A stretch of 64,000 nt of DNA, taken from NCBI GenBank assembly GCA_948567375.1, contig OX419758.1, positions 55,929,001 to 55,993,000 on the forward strand. Reading direction: 5' to 3'. The position numbers were made by a program, and so were the translations under genes. Positions 1 through 10,099 of this stretch are shown here, one piece after another; position 1 is the first letter of the stretch, and every line of letters starts with the position of its first letter. The DNA is from Lunularia cruciata. Taxonomy: Eukaryota > Streptophyta > Marchantiopsida > Lunulariales > Lunulariaceae. The notes under the pieces are model-generated. The model ran no database searches. It saw nothing but the letters and a program-made list of their open reading frames with translations, and had not been told where the DNA came from.

Positions 1-1222
1 GTGGACAATTCTTGCTAACTGCTAGAATGGAATGGATATGGGTCTTCGATGAGCGGAAATTAAACCCTTTAATTTTTCTCTCCTACGTTTAAATCCTTAA
101 AGGTTCACAAGACAACTTGTGTTTTATTTTGATACTTCTTGTATAATCGGAATCCGAGATTATATACGGATTTGATCCAGATTCAAATGTACTCAGGAAT
201 TTTGATTTGACACCAGAAAATTCATACTGTGGTCATATAAATAGTCTTGCTTTATAACAGATAGAATAGTAGAATTTATAATAGCATCTTTATAGTAGTA
301 GAAAATATAGTTGGTAATGTTAATTGTAGAAGGAAATTACCTTTAAGTGTGATAGTTTTTCATAAACTGATAACTTATAACTACTCTTATCTTCAGGAAA
401 AGCTCATGAGTATAAAATTTTAACATCTATGTATATAAAAGCTTCCTTAATAAATAATTAAAAATAATTGTTTTGATTTATTTCATCTGTTATTTCAAGA
501 ATGACTTGCTCAGTTTGGTAAAATTATATTGATCGGGTCCAATTTATGCCATGATACATGACGGAACAAATAAAGCTCGAAGTGCATTGATTATTTTTGT
601 GGAAAGAGCTTGAACGGGATAAAGTTCCAGATAATCAAATTTGGAAATTTTTACCTTTAAATATTTAAGAAAGATATGTTCGTGGGATGTGATTGAATGT
701 CCATTCCGCCAAACAAAGCTGAATCAAAGAGATACTGAAATGTTGAATATGGTGAAGTAATCTATGACTTCAAAGCAAGTTATGATTAATATAAAGTTGG
801 AACAGAAATTAAATTAATTTTTATTGATCAGAAAGGCAGCTTAAATAGAAATTCGTATTCATTTTAGGTTAGATTATATAGCAAAGAAATTTTCACGTCC
901 ATTCAAAATTGTGTACATACTATAGCATGTACAACATTTGAGGAATATGCTTTAAGATGCATGCGTATTGTGTCTATCAGCCAGTATAATTTTTTACAGC
1001 ATATATATATGACAAAAAGCGAAAAAAATTGTTGGCAATGGGTGTTTATGTCTATTAGTTTCTGAAAATATGTCTGTTGGAATCTTCTTATATAATTATT
1101 ATATAATTATATTTAAAATTTTAGATAGATAAATAAATCTAATAATATCTAAATTTAAAATCCATAATATATCAGACCAGATAAAATTGATTTTAATTGT
1201 TATATCCTATTATAGTTCCTGC
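1..1222. other. AT-rich stretch without recognisable gene
   Basis: No reading frame of useful length and no domain signature on either strand. The DNA is strongly AT-rich with many in-frame stops and simple AT runs near 1,090-1,110. I see nothing here beyond background repeat decay. Confidence 0.6.
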
Positions 1223-1816
1223 AATCTCATTCATTTGAACTCTTCTATAAAACCTTATCCTTTTTATCCCTAATAAGTTTTACAAGAGTGCAACCTCTTT
1301 GATTGATTTTGTCGTATATTCTGAACTCCAAATCTGGGTTCATTTAGCATATTTTGTCATTAAAATAAATTTCAATATCAAAAGAAGTTTTCATTAAGAG
1401 AGAAAGCACCAAATCTTAGATAATAATATAAATAAGAATTATCAGAGATCTCAAAAAAATAGTATCTAAAAAATACTTCCCAAAAGTATGTAATTTATAT
1501 AGCTATGGGAATTTTTAAGGTTTTTATTTTATTTATCTATGATCAAAAGAAATAGCTCATGATCTTAGTATGTTTAGTTATCAATGTATTATATTCCAAT
1601 ATATATTGGAAATATTTTAAGAATTATTAATTAATTATAATTGTAAAAGATAACAAACCAAGATATATAAACTTGCTAATTTGATAAAATAGTTTTCAAA
1701 GTAAGCATTATATGACAAAGAAGATCAAACATTGAATCTAATATTGAATCTAATACTTGATAACTTGCTAGATGGAAAAGAACATAGTTGAGGACATTCT
1801 CTACAATAAACTATCC
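1223..1816 (+). repeat. Dispersed repeat R1, copy 1
   Basis: About 590 bp that match 13,733-14,298 in the same orientation with gaps and substitutions. Shared landmarks in order are AATCTCATTCATTTGAACTC, a GTAATTTATATAGCTA block, CATGATCT..TTAGTATGTTTAG, and AAACTTGCTAATTTGATAAA. No coding potential. It could be an old LTR or another non-coding dispersed repeat; neither copy shows clear TG..CA ends. Confidence 0.75.
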
Positions 1817-1962
1817 AAGAAGATATTTTTAATTATTTAAATTCTGTATAGAAGAGATATATAATATGTGAATATATTTAGTTTATCAATATGCAAGAGC
1901 ATATAAGAAAGAGAAACGTGCCTAAAAATTGAGGAAGATAAATGCATTATTAATTATCATAA

Positions 1963-2405
1963 ACTAATTCTAGAAGATAATCAGGTGAGAGTCTTGATAA
2001 ACTTTGGAGCAATATAAAATTTCTTATCTTGTCCTATAGCAATAAAGTTGAGAATGGAACTAGAAAATAAATAAGTAGAGTTACCTAATGATCAAATATA
2101 GACAATTGAGTCATTACCTAGAAAAGTAACACTCTTTGTAGGAGAGTATAAGGAAGAAATTGAGTAGCAATATGATATGATCTCGGGTATGTTGTGGATG
2201 GAGCAAAATAACCCCATGGTAGATTGTCAAAGGAAAACAATGAGAACTAGCAAATGGAAGATATTTGGAGATAGAATACGCTCACAAAGGCAAGAATTAC
2301 CTCTTTATGTCATAGTGGTAACGATTATCAGTAAGATAGAAAGGTGTTTCATGGGCCTAAGAGAAGTCTGGAGCTCACAATTCAATTGGAAAACCCTTGA
2401 CAGTT
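1963..2405 (+). pseudogene. Gypsy retropepsin-like protease remnant (G1 copy A)
   Basis: The translated wording around 1,985-2,011 reads VRVLINFGA, the position of the catalytic D-T/S-G triad of a retroviral-type aspartic protease. The Asp is now Asn and the next residue is Phe, so catalysis is lost. Downstream, VELPN and GEYKEEIE align with the G1 protease near 36.5-36.8 kb, and the segment ends in a GMLWMEQNNP block where the family has the ILGM flap/end motif. Several stops interrupt it. In an active element the enzyme would cut the Gag-Pol polyprotein. Confidence 0.75.
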
Positions 2406-3430
2406 GAAAGATATGGTAGATGAATTTAAGGATGTATTTCTTGATGATTTACCTTCAGAATTACCATTAAAAACGAGAATCATTAAATTGAAATACTTTT
2501 TGAGAGTACATCTCCTTGCAAAGCACCATGTAGGCTATCACCTCATGAGTGCAAGGCTCAATTGAAAATATGTTATAGAAAGGGTTCATTCAACCCAAAA
2601 AATCACTATGTGGGGTTCTTGTCTTGTTTGTGAAGAAAAAAAACATGACATTGCAGATGTGCATTGACTAGTGGGGCCTAAACCAACAAATGGTGAAGAA
2701 AAAATATCTATTACCTTGAGTGAATGACCTATTTGATCAATTCAATGGGCAAAACGTTTCACCAAACTTGATTTGTAGAGAGAGTATAACCAAGTTAGGA
2801 TTGCAAAGGAAAATGTGCAAAAAATTGACTTTCAAACAAGGTATGTTCACTTTGAGTACCTAATTTTTGTCCTCACCAATACACCAACCACTTTCATGAG
2901 TGTGATAAACATATTTTTTCCATACTTGGATAAGTTTATTATAATTTTTAGATGATATCTGAGTCTATAGTAGGACAATGAAAGAGCAAAAGCAAGATGT
3001 GAGAAGTTCTCTAGATTTTGTGAAAGAATAAATTGTGAGCTAAAATCTCAAAGTGTGAGTTTGGCAAGTCTAAAGTCAATTATTTGGGTTCATTCAATAA
3101 GTGCAGAAGTTATCCAAGTTTTAAAATATAGAATAGAAGTCATTCAAAATTGGGGTGCTCTAGAGGATCAAACTCAACTCAAGATTTTACAACAATTAAC
3201 TAGATTTTATCATCTATTTGTAAAGGACTTTTCCAAATTTACACAACCCTTAACATCATTATTGGTCAAGGGTAAGAAATGGATGCAAGGAACCATATAT
3301 CAACTTGCCTTTCAAGCAATGAAAGATGCATTATTATATGCACCAATATTGAAATGGTATGATTCCAAACATCCAATCAAGTTTGTTATAGATGCATCAA
3401 GCGTCCTGATAAGAGAAACTCTACAATAAG
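2406..3430 (+). pseudogene. Gypsy reverse transcriptase and RNase H remnant (G1 copy A)
   Basis: The segment opens with the protease-RT linker (EFKDVFLDDLPSELP). It passes the TNTPTTFMS block typical of gypsy RT, and in one frame at about 2,945-2,956 keeps the FLDD catalytic box. From 3,055 to 3,429 one frame stays open for 124 residues. It covers the RT thumb/connection (DFSKFTQPLTSLL) and the start of RNase H (IKFVIDASS). Stops and frameshifts occur throughout the first part. This enzyme pair would copy element RNA into DNA. Because the DD pair is retained, this copy decayed differently from the 35.7-kb copy, where the second Asp is Gly. Confidence 0.82.
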
Positions 3431-3479
3431 AACAAGCAACAGATGGCACCTAGTCATATATTTCTCTCAAAACTATTAC

Positions 3480-5470
3480 TAGTAGAGGTCAAGATGAACC
3501 CAGATGAGGCTACAAAGATTGATCCATAAATAATAGGTGCTCAATTATCCAATGGCATCACCAATACCAAAGGACTCATCTTCTTGGATGGCAAGTTATA
3601 GATCTCCACTGCTCTAGATTCTACGAACCACCATTCTTGAAAAATGTCATAATTCCACCATTGTAGATCATGTTGGAGTGGAAAAAACCTTTGATGCAAT
3701 CAAACACCATTATTATTGGTCCAAGATGTGCCAAGATGTGATGGAGTATGTTCAGAGTTGCCTCCTCTATGAGCAAAATAAAACCTCTAATCAAGCCCTT
3801 GTAGGTCTCCTTCAACTCCTTCCTACACAAGTTGGAAGCAAATCAATATTGATCTTGTTTGTAAATTGCCCAAGATCACCTTAGGTTTTGACTCCATTGT
3901 ATTCTTTATGCACTGACTGAGCAAGATGATTCATTTGTATTCTACAACCAAGAATGTGACTACACTGCAATTGGATCAATTTTACTTAGTTATGGTCTTT
4001 TCTCAACATGGCTTATCTCAAGTACTCATCGTAAATTGTGGTACTCAATCATTAGTTGTTTTGGAGAACACTTTGTGGAGTCTTCAAAACCAAACTTGCA
4101 ATGTCCACGGCCTACCATCCATAACCTAATGGATAAATAAAATGTGAAAATTGCACTATCAAGGACATGCTATAGGGGCTTCACTTTGGAAGAGCAAGAA
4201 AGGTGGGACACACTACTTCCCCTAGTGGAATTTGGCTATAACAATTTAGTGAACACATCTACAAAACTCCTAGCATTATTTCTTGTGTATGGAAACACCT
4301 TTTCATCCCCTCAAGCTTGGTAAAGGTCAGCTTAGTGGCTACCAAAGTTGATGTTGTCAATTCTTTTGTGTCTCAAATCCAATAGGGCATATAGAATGCC
4401 AAGAACAGGTTGTAGATAGCATAGAATCACCAAAAGCAATATGTAGATGCACATCACCGGCACATGCAGTTTGAAGTTGAGGATCAAGTGTGGTTTTCCA
4501 CTACAAAAATTATGTTGGTTGGCCCTTGGAGGTTCAAACCCCACTTCATTGGTCCTTTTCTCATCATCCAATGCATTGGAGAATTGTTTTATCATCTCTA
4601 GCTACCTTCACACATGAAGATCCATCCAATTTTCTATGTTTCTTTGCTATAATTTTATGCACCTTGACCTCCACACTTTCCTTCCATACAAGAAGCTTGA
4701 CCTATGAGCCGGCCTGTCTCTCACTCAAAATGAACCTCTGATGGCTATTATGGTAGCGCACCATGGACTAAGAAGGCAAGGAACCCCAACTCCATCATAC
4801 TCCTCCAAGGCTAATACTCCAAGACTCAAGACATTGCTCACTAGAGAACTCAATGAGAGAGAGATAGTTGCAAATGAAAGGATGATGAGTACCTCCTCAT
4901 CCCTTGTTTATATACTTGTGAAATAGTTACGCACCAAAGTTACTAATTACTGGAGTAACTCAAGTTACTAGGCTAAAAGTCAAGTCAAGTCAAAAAGTAG
5001 AAAGGAATATCCATTCACATGGGCATATTCCCCTAAGCATGTGGTCTTATCTTGACCCAACCACTAAGTCAAGGATTCCTTCACATGGGCTATCCTTGGA
5101 CTAAAGAAGAATCCAAAACAAAATGGCTTGCGGGCCCAAGAGTTCCCATTCTCTTTCCTCAAAGCTAAAAATCTAGTAATAATACCAAGTCAACACACTA
5201 AAATCCAAAATAGTGGTGCTCATCTTTTCTACTTCCTCTAAAGTAAGGTCCACTCTATCTTAGCTATGACTAACTTTAGCTAACCATGACTAATATAGAA
5301 TCATCCTTTATCTCTATCTAAATGATATCTCTTAAGTACTTATAATACCAAGCTAAATATCACAATACCACACACATGCATAAATAGGTGTTACAGACCT
5401 TATCTAGCACTCATTGATGGAACAAAGGAATACAAAGCAGCTTCACCAAAAACTTCAAAGCCAATTTTGG
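3480..5470 (+). pseudogene. Gypsy integrase and chromodomain start, split by a solo LTR (G1 copy A)
   Basis: After RNase H, the zinc-binding region (CLLYEQNKTS near 3,760) and the catalytic core (IDLVCKLPK with the first Asp near 3,849) can be followed. At the expected second Asp the text reads VNCGTQ, so that residue is lost. The C-terminal part (SHMKIHPIFYVSLL) reaches 4,698. Coding similarity then stops at a 691-bp LTR and resumes at 5,396 with LIDGTKEYKAA, matching IHGMEEYKVER of the intact G1 copy. Integrase would insert element DNA into the host chromosome, and the chromodomain would target heterochromatin. Confidence 0.82.
4705..5395 (+). mobile_element. Solo LTR of a third gypsy-like family (LTR3), copy 1
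   Basis: 691 bp running from TGAGCC to GTTACA. It is flanked by GACCTA on the left and GACCTT on the right, a near-perfect 5-6 bp target duplication. The G1 copy at 33.7 kb gives the empty site (CGACCTTGC in element orientation), which proves insertion. A TATA-like TTTATATAC lies about 200 bp inside, as expected for a promoter-bearing LTR in + orientation. The same LTR occurs reversed at 27,137-27,828 (692 bp). No internal element sequence adjoins it, so it is a solo LTR. Confidence 0.9.
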
Positions 5471-5530
5471 AGGCTTTAACTAATTAATTTGACATCAAAA
5501 AATGGAATCTCAACCTCTCTTTGAGAAATG

Positions 5531-5850
5531 GTGTTACCTTAACACTCCTTTTTGTCTTTTTGAGATCTTTCCAATAATACCTTTTCCATGATATTAGCTT
5601 CTTATATGAAGATTCCACAAAGATTCTCTTTGGTCAAACCTATTGACAAACAAAATAGCTCAAGGATTGACATATCACCAATCCATACATCTAATCTAAA
5701 GGTGTAGCTTGTTGGCATATCACCAATCCATGTATCTAATCTAAAGGTGTAGCTCACTTTGAGGGGATCTTCTTTGTTATATAATAAAGAAAAGGAGCTC
5801 CTTTGGGGCATCAAAGTTCTTTAAGAGTTCCAATCTTATGTGCTTCTTGG
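5531..5850 (+). repeat. Decayed LTR1 with an internal 45-bp tandem duplication
   Basis: The sequence around 5,669-5,830 matches the LTR of family G1 (reverse complement of 32.82-32.90 kb and 49.99-50.09 kb). Shared features are the CACCAATCCATGTATCTAAT block, the TATATAATAAAG promoter box near 5,777 and the GGGGCATCAAAG block. A 45-bp unit starting at 5,669 is repeated at 5,714. Its place after the chromodomain fits the 3' LTR of copy A. The start at 5,531 (TGTTACC) is an estimate. Confidence 0.65.
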
Positions 5851-5879
5851 ACTATTAAACCTTCCAAAGGGTTTAATCT

Positions 5880-6480
5880 CTAATTGAGGTATGTTTTTCA
5901 AGATTAAGCTTTTGCTACGTAATACTCCAATGAGTAGACCAATCTATTGCCTCTAACCAAAGGAGTTAGAGGAATTCAACCAATATTGACCAAGTTGTTG
6001 CAAAAGTATTTCATACAACATAATACATCTCAAAGGGAAGCACTGCTACTCTTTGTACTAAAGAAGGATAGAGGGCTAAAATTCAGTATTGAGTGCCATA
6101 GCCTTAACAAATAAATATTTATGATGAATGCATATCTCTTGCATTGAATTCATCACTTGTTGGATGAATTAAGTGCAACATGATACTTCTCAAAGTTGGA
6201 TCTATAAAGTGATTATTAGCAGATCCCCATTGATTGAGAGGATGTGCAGAAAATACCTTTTGCACAAGATAGAGCATTTTCAATGGAGAGTTTTACCTTT
6301 TGGATTCATTAATACTCTAGTAGTTTTCATAGATCAAATGCATTGAGTGTTGGATAGGCTATTGGATCAAAACATGGGTGACATTCTTGGATAATATTTT
6401 AATTTACAACAAAATGGAGGAGGAAGAGCACAAGAATCATGTACAAGAAGTCCTACAATGATTATCATAACACCTCACCT
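5880..6480 (+). pseudogene. Reverse transcriptase fragment of gypsy family G2
   Basis: The nucleotide text parallels the RT start of the G2 element at 40.61-41.2 kb. Shared wording includes ATGAGTAGACCAATCTATTG, the CAAAGGAGTTAGAGGAATTC block and the stretch coding HFQWRVLPFGF, a standard gypsy RT motif. The DD box is replaced by GDILG in the readable frame near 6,385, and many stops are present. It is a stranded fragment of about 600 bp with no LTR of its own. It lies directly after the G1 LTR, which suggests nested insertion followed by deletion. Confidence 0.8.
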
Positions 6481-7317
6481 CTTTCCAAAGCACACCTTTT
6501 TCTTTTTTTCTTGTTGGACTTAGACAAGAAGAATGTAAAAATAGTCAATCAATAACAAAAATGGGAGTTAGATGATTGATAACCTTCTACCCCAGGTGAA
6601 ACTACACTCTCAAGCAGAAGATGATATAGAAGGAATATGGCATGGAAGAACTACTAGTAGTAGATCTAGACCAAGAGCACAAATCAGAGCTCTCCAAGGA
6701 GGAAGGTTGTTAGACAAGAGATCCTTGGGTGATGAAACCCTCTGCCTTTGGAGGTCTTTATCTTGAAGAGAGACCTTTGCCTTGGGATGACCTTTGGCCA
6801 AGAAAGCTATTTGGCTTGGAAGTTCCTTGGCTTGAAGTTTCAAAAATAAATGTGATGTTGATAGATCAAGAACCATAATTAATGACCATTAGATTGTACA
6901 AACCACTCACATGTGCAAGTAGTGATTTCTCACCAAAGGGTAAGCTCGTGGATACAGACCATCTTTTGTCTACTGCAATAACACCTGGAGAGAAAAGGAT
7001 CACTCCTCCACCTTGGTCACATAAGTCTCCAAAATTGACCTATCAACAACTACAAAATGAGAGGAAAGTAGGGGTGTCAAGGGAGCCCAACTACCCAAAA
7101 ATGCTATAGGTGCCATCTACTCCATAGATAATAGGCCTACCTCCTTGTACAAGATCAATAGTGATATTTGTCTATGTACCAAATCCCCCATCATGCACTC
7201 AAATGTCCATGGTCCAATGATATCACCAAAGACTCCCATAATCCTCCTATCAAAAGCTCATAAACATGATAGGAAAGTCAAGGAAGGGTGAAACATATGG
7301 AGAAGGTAAGTTGTCAA
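6481..7317. other. Unassigned degenerate sequence
   Basis: Short open frames occur on both strands, none with a family signature. Between 6,740 and 6,850 the motif CCTTTGGC/CTTGGAAG recurs every 20-30 bp. Similar wording appears near 27,110 and 28,490-28,600, so this may be distant repeat material related to the sequence around coiled-coil copy A. Confidence 0.4.
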
Positions 7318-8260
7318 TATGCAATACTAGAGGAGACTATACCAAATGCTACCTATGGATCTCCTAGTAGAGGAAGGCCATATAGATGGAGAATATCCTC
7401 TACAAGTGCATCATCCAAGAAGCATGTGACAAAATCTTTGGATCCTATTGGCACTCCAAGGATACATAGTCCATCTTTAGATGTGACACACCCCTCTAGA
7501 AGCTCAAGGTGGGGAGGATACTTGAAGGGGACTATGCTTTACACTTTGGCACCTTGACTCTCAAGCCTACAAGATGTAGCCTAGAAGTCAAGTGATCAAA
7601 GGCATGTCTAATCTGATCTATAGGGCTTACAATATGTGTATTGTTTGCTAAGGAGGGAAATACACAACCTAGCAAGGTCAAAAGTAGTAGATAAGAAAGC
7701 TTTGAAGTGAGCCATGGCAAAAAAAGGTCCCCCTAAAGGATCTCCCTATTGTGTACTAACAATTGACTCCAAGATGGTGACTCCCTCATGTGACAACCCA
7801 TGCTGGTAGTAAAGGGAAACAAGAGAGCCGCAAAACAACCGCACAAAAGGAATGAAACTCACCAAGGGTCCACCGGCCTCCTTAAGCTCTCTAAAGATAG
7901 ATGCTTGTGAGACGCTATAAAAAAGCATTCTTAACTTCCACATGTAGGACAACCCACACTAAATGCATATCTAAGAATGTCGTGTTGCTTTGGGAAATAG
8001 CCTCTCAACCTCTAGGTGTAGCTACTCCAAACTAATGTGGATTGAGATGCTCCAGGAAGTGACAGTGATGTTGAAGGACAATGGTGCAGCTAACCAAGCA
8101 CAAAAAGATGTCTCCAATAGCAATTGGTATAATGCTCTTATGCTCGTCTTTATTGTGAGAAGTAGACTAGCACCTCACACCCAACTAACCAACGTAGGAA
8201 CATCTCTGCTTGATGTTGCTACAAAAGGATCATCTACTTGAAGAATCATCTACCTAAAAT
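7318..8260 (-). pseudogene. Non-LTR retrotransposon (LINE) reverse transcriptase remnant
   Basis: Read on the minus strand, the segment gives a FGVATPRG block, then WVVLHVEVKNAF where plant LINE RTs have the first catalytic Asp (here Glu). It continues with ELKEAGGPLVSFIPFVR, then GDPLGGPFFAMAHFKA, the diagnostic QGDPL motif with the Gln codon turned into a stop. Last comes DGLCILGVPIGSKDFVTCF near 7,330-7,480. This order is that of a plant-type LINE RT, not a gypsy or copia RT. At least one frameshift separates the first two blocks and stops are common. In an active element it would prime reverse transcription at a nicked target. The endonuclease and 3' tail are not recognisable. Confidence 0.8.
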
Positions 8261-9461
8261 CAATCTCTAAGATGTTCATATACTATTCTTAAAAAGCCTC
8301 TTGAAGAGAAGCAAGGGGTAATGCACAATGCTTGTGCAAAAAGCAACATATCAAGACATAAAAGCTACTTAGGCTAATAATCTAAGAACTCTAATGGTAC
8401 TCCCTCTCTTGCCATAAGATGTAGTGAGCGTAGAGAAGAGATAGTCTCATTAGTGGGACTAGCCACAAACAAAGGGTGAAATGCTCGTGCTACTTTACTA
8501 ACTCTCCTACTTGATCCAATTTCCTACACTGCGGTAATAGAGTGTACTTTGTTATATCCCATGGCAGAATGTCTCCTAAAATGTGTAGCCATAATTGACT
8601 CCTCCCATAGGGCAGCCCAATCCCCCGCTCAAAATTGATAAAATTGATAAAATCTAGCAACCACCTCTCTTTGCCGCGCACGTCCCCCTCTAGCATAATG
8701 AAGGTACCATCAAGGGAGCAAGAGGAATAAAAACCATGTTAACTCATCAAAGGGATCACATGCCAAATGATCAAGTGGTAGGCAAAAAGCCTATCTAGCC
8801 TCATGGAGTGTTTGGGGTAGCCTATGGATTAGATGTGGACATGGGAAGCGGGTTGTATCTTGGGGTCCTCAAGATATAACCCACTTGAGATGCTAACCAC
8901 TCACACAACTCAACTAATATCCTTGGAATCGTCAACAAAGGGATAGAGGAAGCATGCATAATCTCAAATGTCAACACTGTCAATGTGGTCCCTCGCCTCA
9001 CATAAGCATCACACGTGGTCCAATCATAGTCCTTGTGCATCCTTTCCACATGGGTCTTTACCCCTTGCAATGTATAATGTTAGAGATACATTGAGCATGG
9101 TGTATCCCGAGTCGCTCATGACGGCCCTACATGGGGAAGTGTAGGCATGGCTAGCACAAGAATAACTATTATAACACCCTAAACCCTCTCCATATCTACT
9201 CATATTTGCAAAACCACAACCCCTCACATCCAAACTCACGAGAGTAAATATAATATCCCTAAATCCTAAAAACTAAAAATTCTCATAACTTTTCTCTCCA
9301 AAGTTTTAACTTCTAGAATTTTGAATCTAAATTCCCATGGAACTCAAACATGAATACCAAGAGATTAGAAATAAAAATTCCAGACACATCACTCTCAATG
9401 TAAAGTAAAGACTCTAAACCCTAAAAGACCTAGAAGTACTCATAACTTTCTAGAAAATTTG
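8261..9461. other. Unassigned sequence upstream of the LINE RT
   Basis: Minus-strand frames of 68-82 codons occur at 8,490-8,696, 8,822-9,070 and 9,024-9,239. Their position would suit the 5' part of the LINE, but I recognise no endonuclease or other domain. From about 9,240 the DNA turns AT-rich with short direct repeats (CTAAACCCTAAAA). Confidence 0.35.
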
Positions 9462-9750
9462 GAAAAAGGCAACCGCGTAGGAAAAATGAAAGATAAGAAG
9501 ACCCCATCAACCCGTACAAGGGAGAGACAAAAAATGTAACATGGGACTAAACCCAAATAGAGTCTACATGAGAAATCTGCCCTATCGCACCTAAAATATT
9601 CGAGCTATGCAAGTTGTATGGTCTGCACACAACTGGAACATCCTAAGAAATATCACCTAATTTGATTGTTTTCATATGAATTGCACCTACCATTGCACTC
9701 TATACAACAATGGACATACACAGTCTAAAACAAAATATGAATATGAGTTT
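9462..9750 (+). repeat. Dispersed repeat R2, copy 1
   Basis: Shares ordered blocks with 16,292-16,586 and 63,130-63,372. These include CCCATCAACCCGTACAAGG, a GAGACAAAAAATG block, GAAATCTGCCCTAT, GCACCTAAAATATTCGAGC and, in copies 1 and 2, the terminal TGGACATACACAGTCTAAAA. It is non-coding and in the same orientation in all three copies. Termini are unclear, so the class (SINE, MITE or LTR piece) is open. Confidence 0.75.
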
Positions 9751-9832
9751 CTTCTAGAAAATTATCCATCATCTTCAATATAAATACCAATGGAACTGAA
9801 ATTGAAACTGAAAATAGAACGGAATCTTCTAT

Positions 9833-10096
9833 TCACTCATACAAGTTTACATTCGAGTTCTCTAAAACTCTAGAATATCCTTCCATTCGTCGGCGTAATT
9901 TCTCCCTCTCCCGTTCACTCTCCTCTCCTCCCGTTCCTTCGGTCAAGGACTTCAACTTTGCTTTCAAAGGTGCGATGCCCGATATGAAGAAGCGAATGAT
10001 GTTTAGCGCGTGTTTAATGGCCATGTTTACGTAGAACAAAAGCAAGCGACAACATAATTGGAGTTCGCGTTGACAAAATGGAATATGTAGGCTCAC
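9833..10096 (-). CDS. Small open reading frame, unidentified
   Basis: 87 codons on the minus strand from an ATG at 10,096. An internal ATG at about 10,024 sits in a good context (AAACATGGCC) and would give 63 residues. The N-terminal half is hydrophobic and could form one membrane segment. The C-terminal half is charged (GGEESEREREKLRRRMEG) and likely helical. It lies in CpG-containing DNA unlike the decayed transposons, which gives slight support. There is no homologue I recognise, no neighbouring exon and no clear poly(A) signal. It may be chance. Confidence 0.2.
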   Translation of the reverse strand: MSLHIPFCQRELQLCCRLLLFYVNMAIKHALNIIRFFISGIAPLKAKLKSLTEGTGGEESEREREKLRRRMEGYSRVLENSNVNLYE

Positions 10097-10099
10097 AGA

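Larger units (their letters stand above)
1930..5850 (+). mobile_element. Degenerate Ty3/gypsy chromovirus, family G1, copy A
   Basis: Protease, reverse transcriptase, RNase H, integrase and the start of a chromodomain follow in the usual gypsy order on the + strand. A decayed LTR of the same family follows at about 5.53-5.85 kb. The same protein order and local wording recur in the more complete G1 element at 32,745-39,083 on the other strand. Gag and the 5' LTR are not recognisable here. The integrase/chromodomain linker is split by a 691-bp solo LTR of a different family at 4,705-5,395. Many stops and frameshifts mean the copy is dead. Confidence 0.85.
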
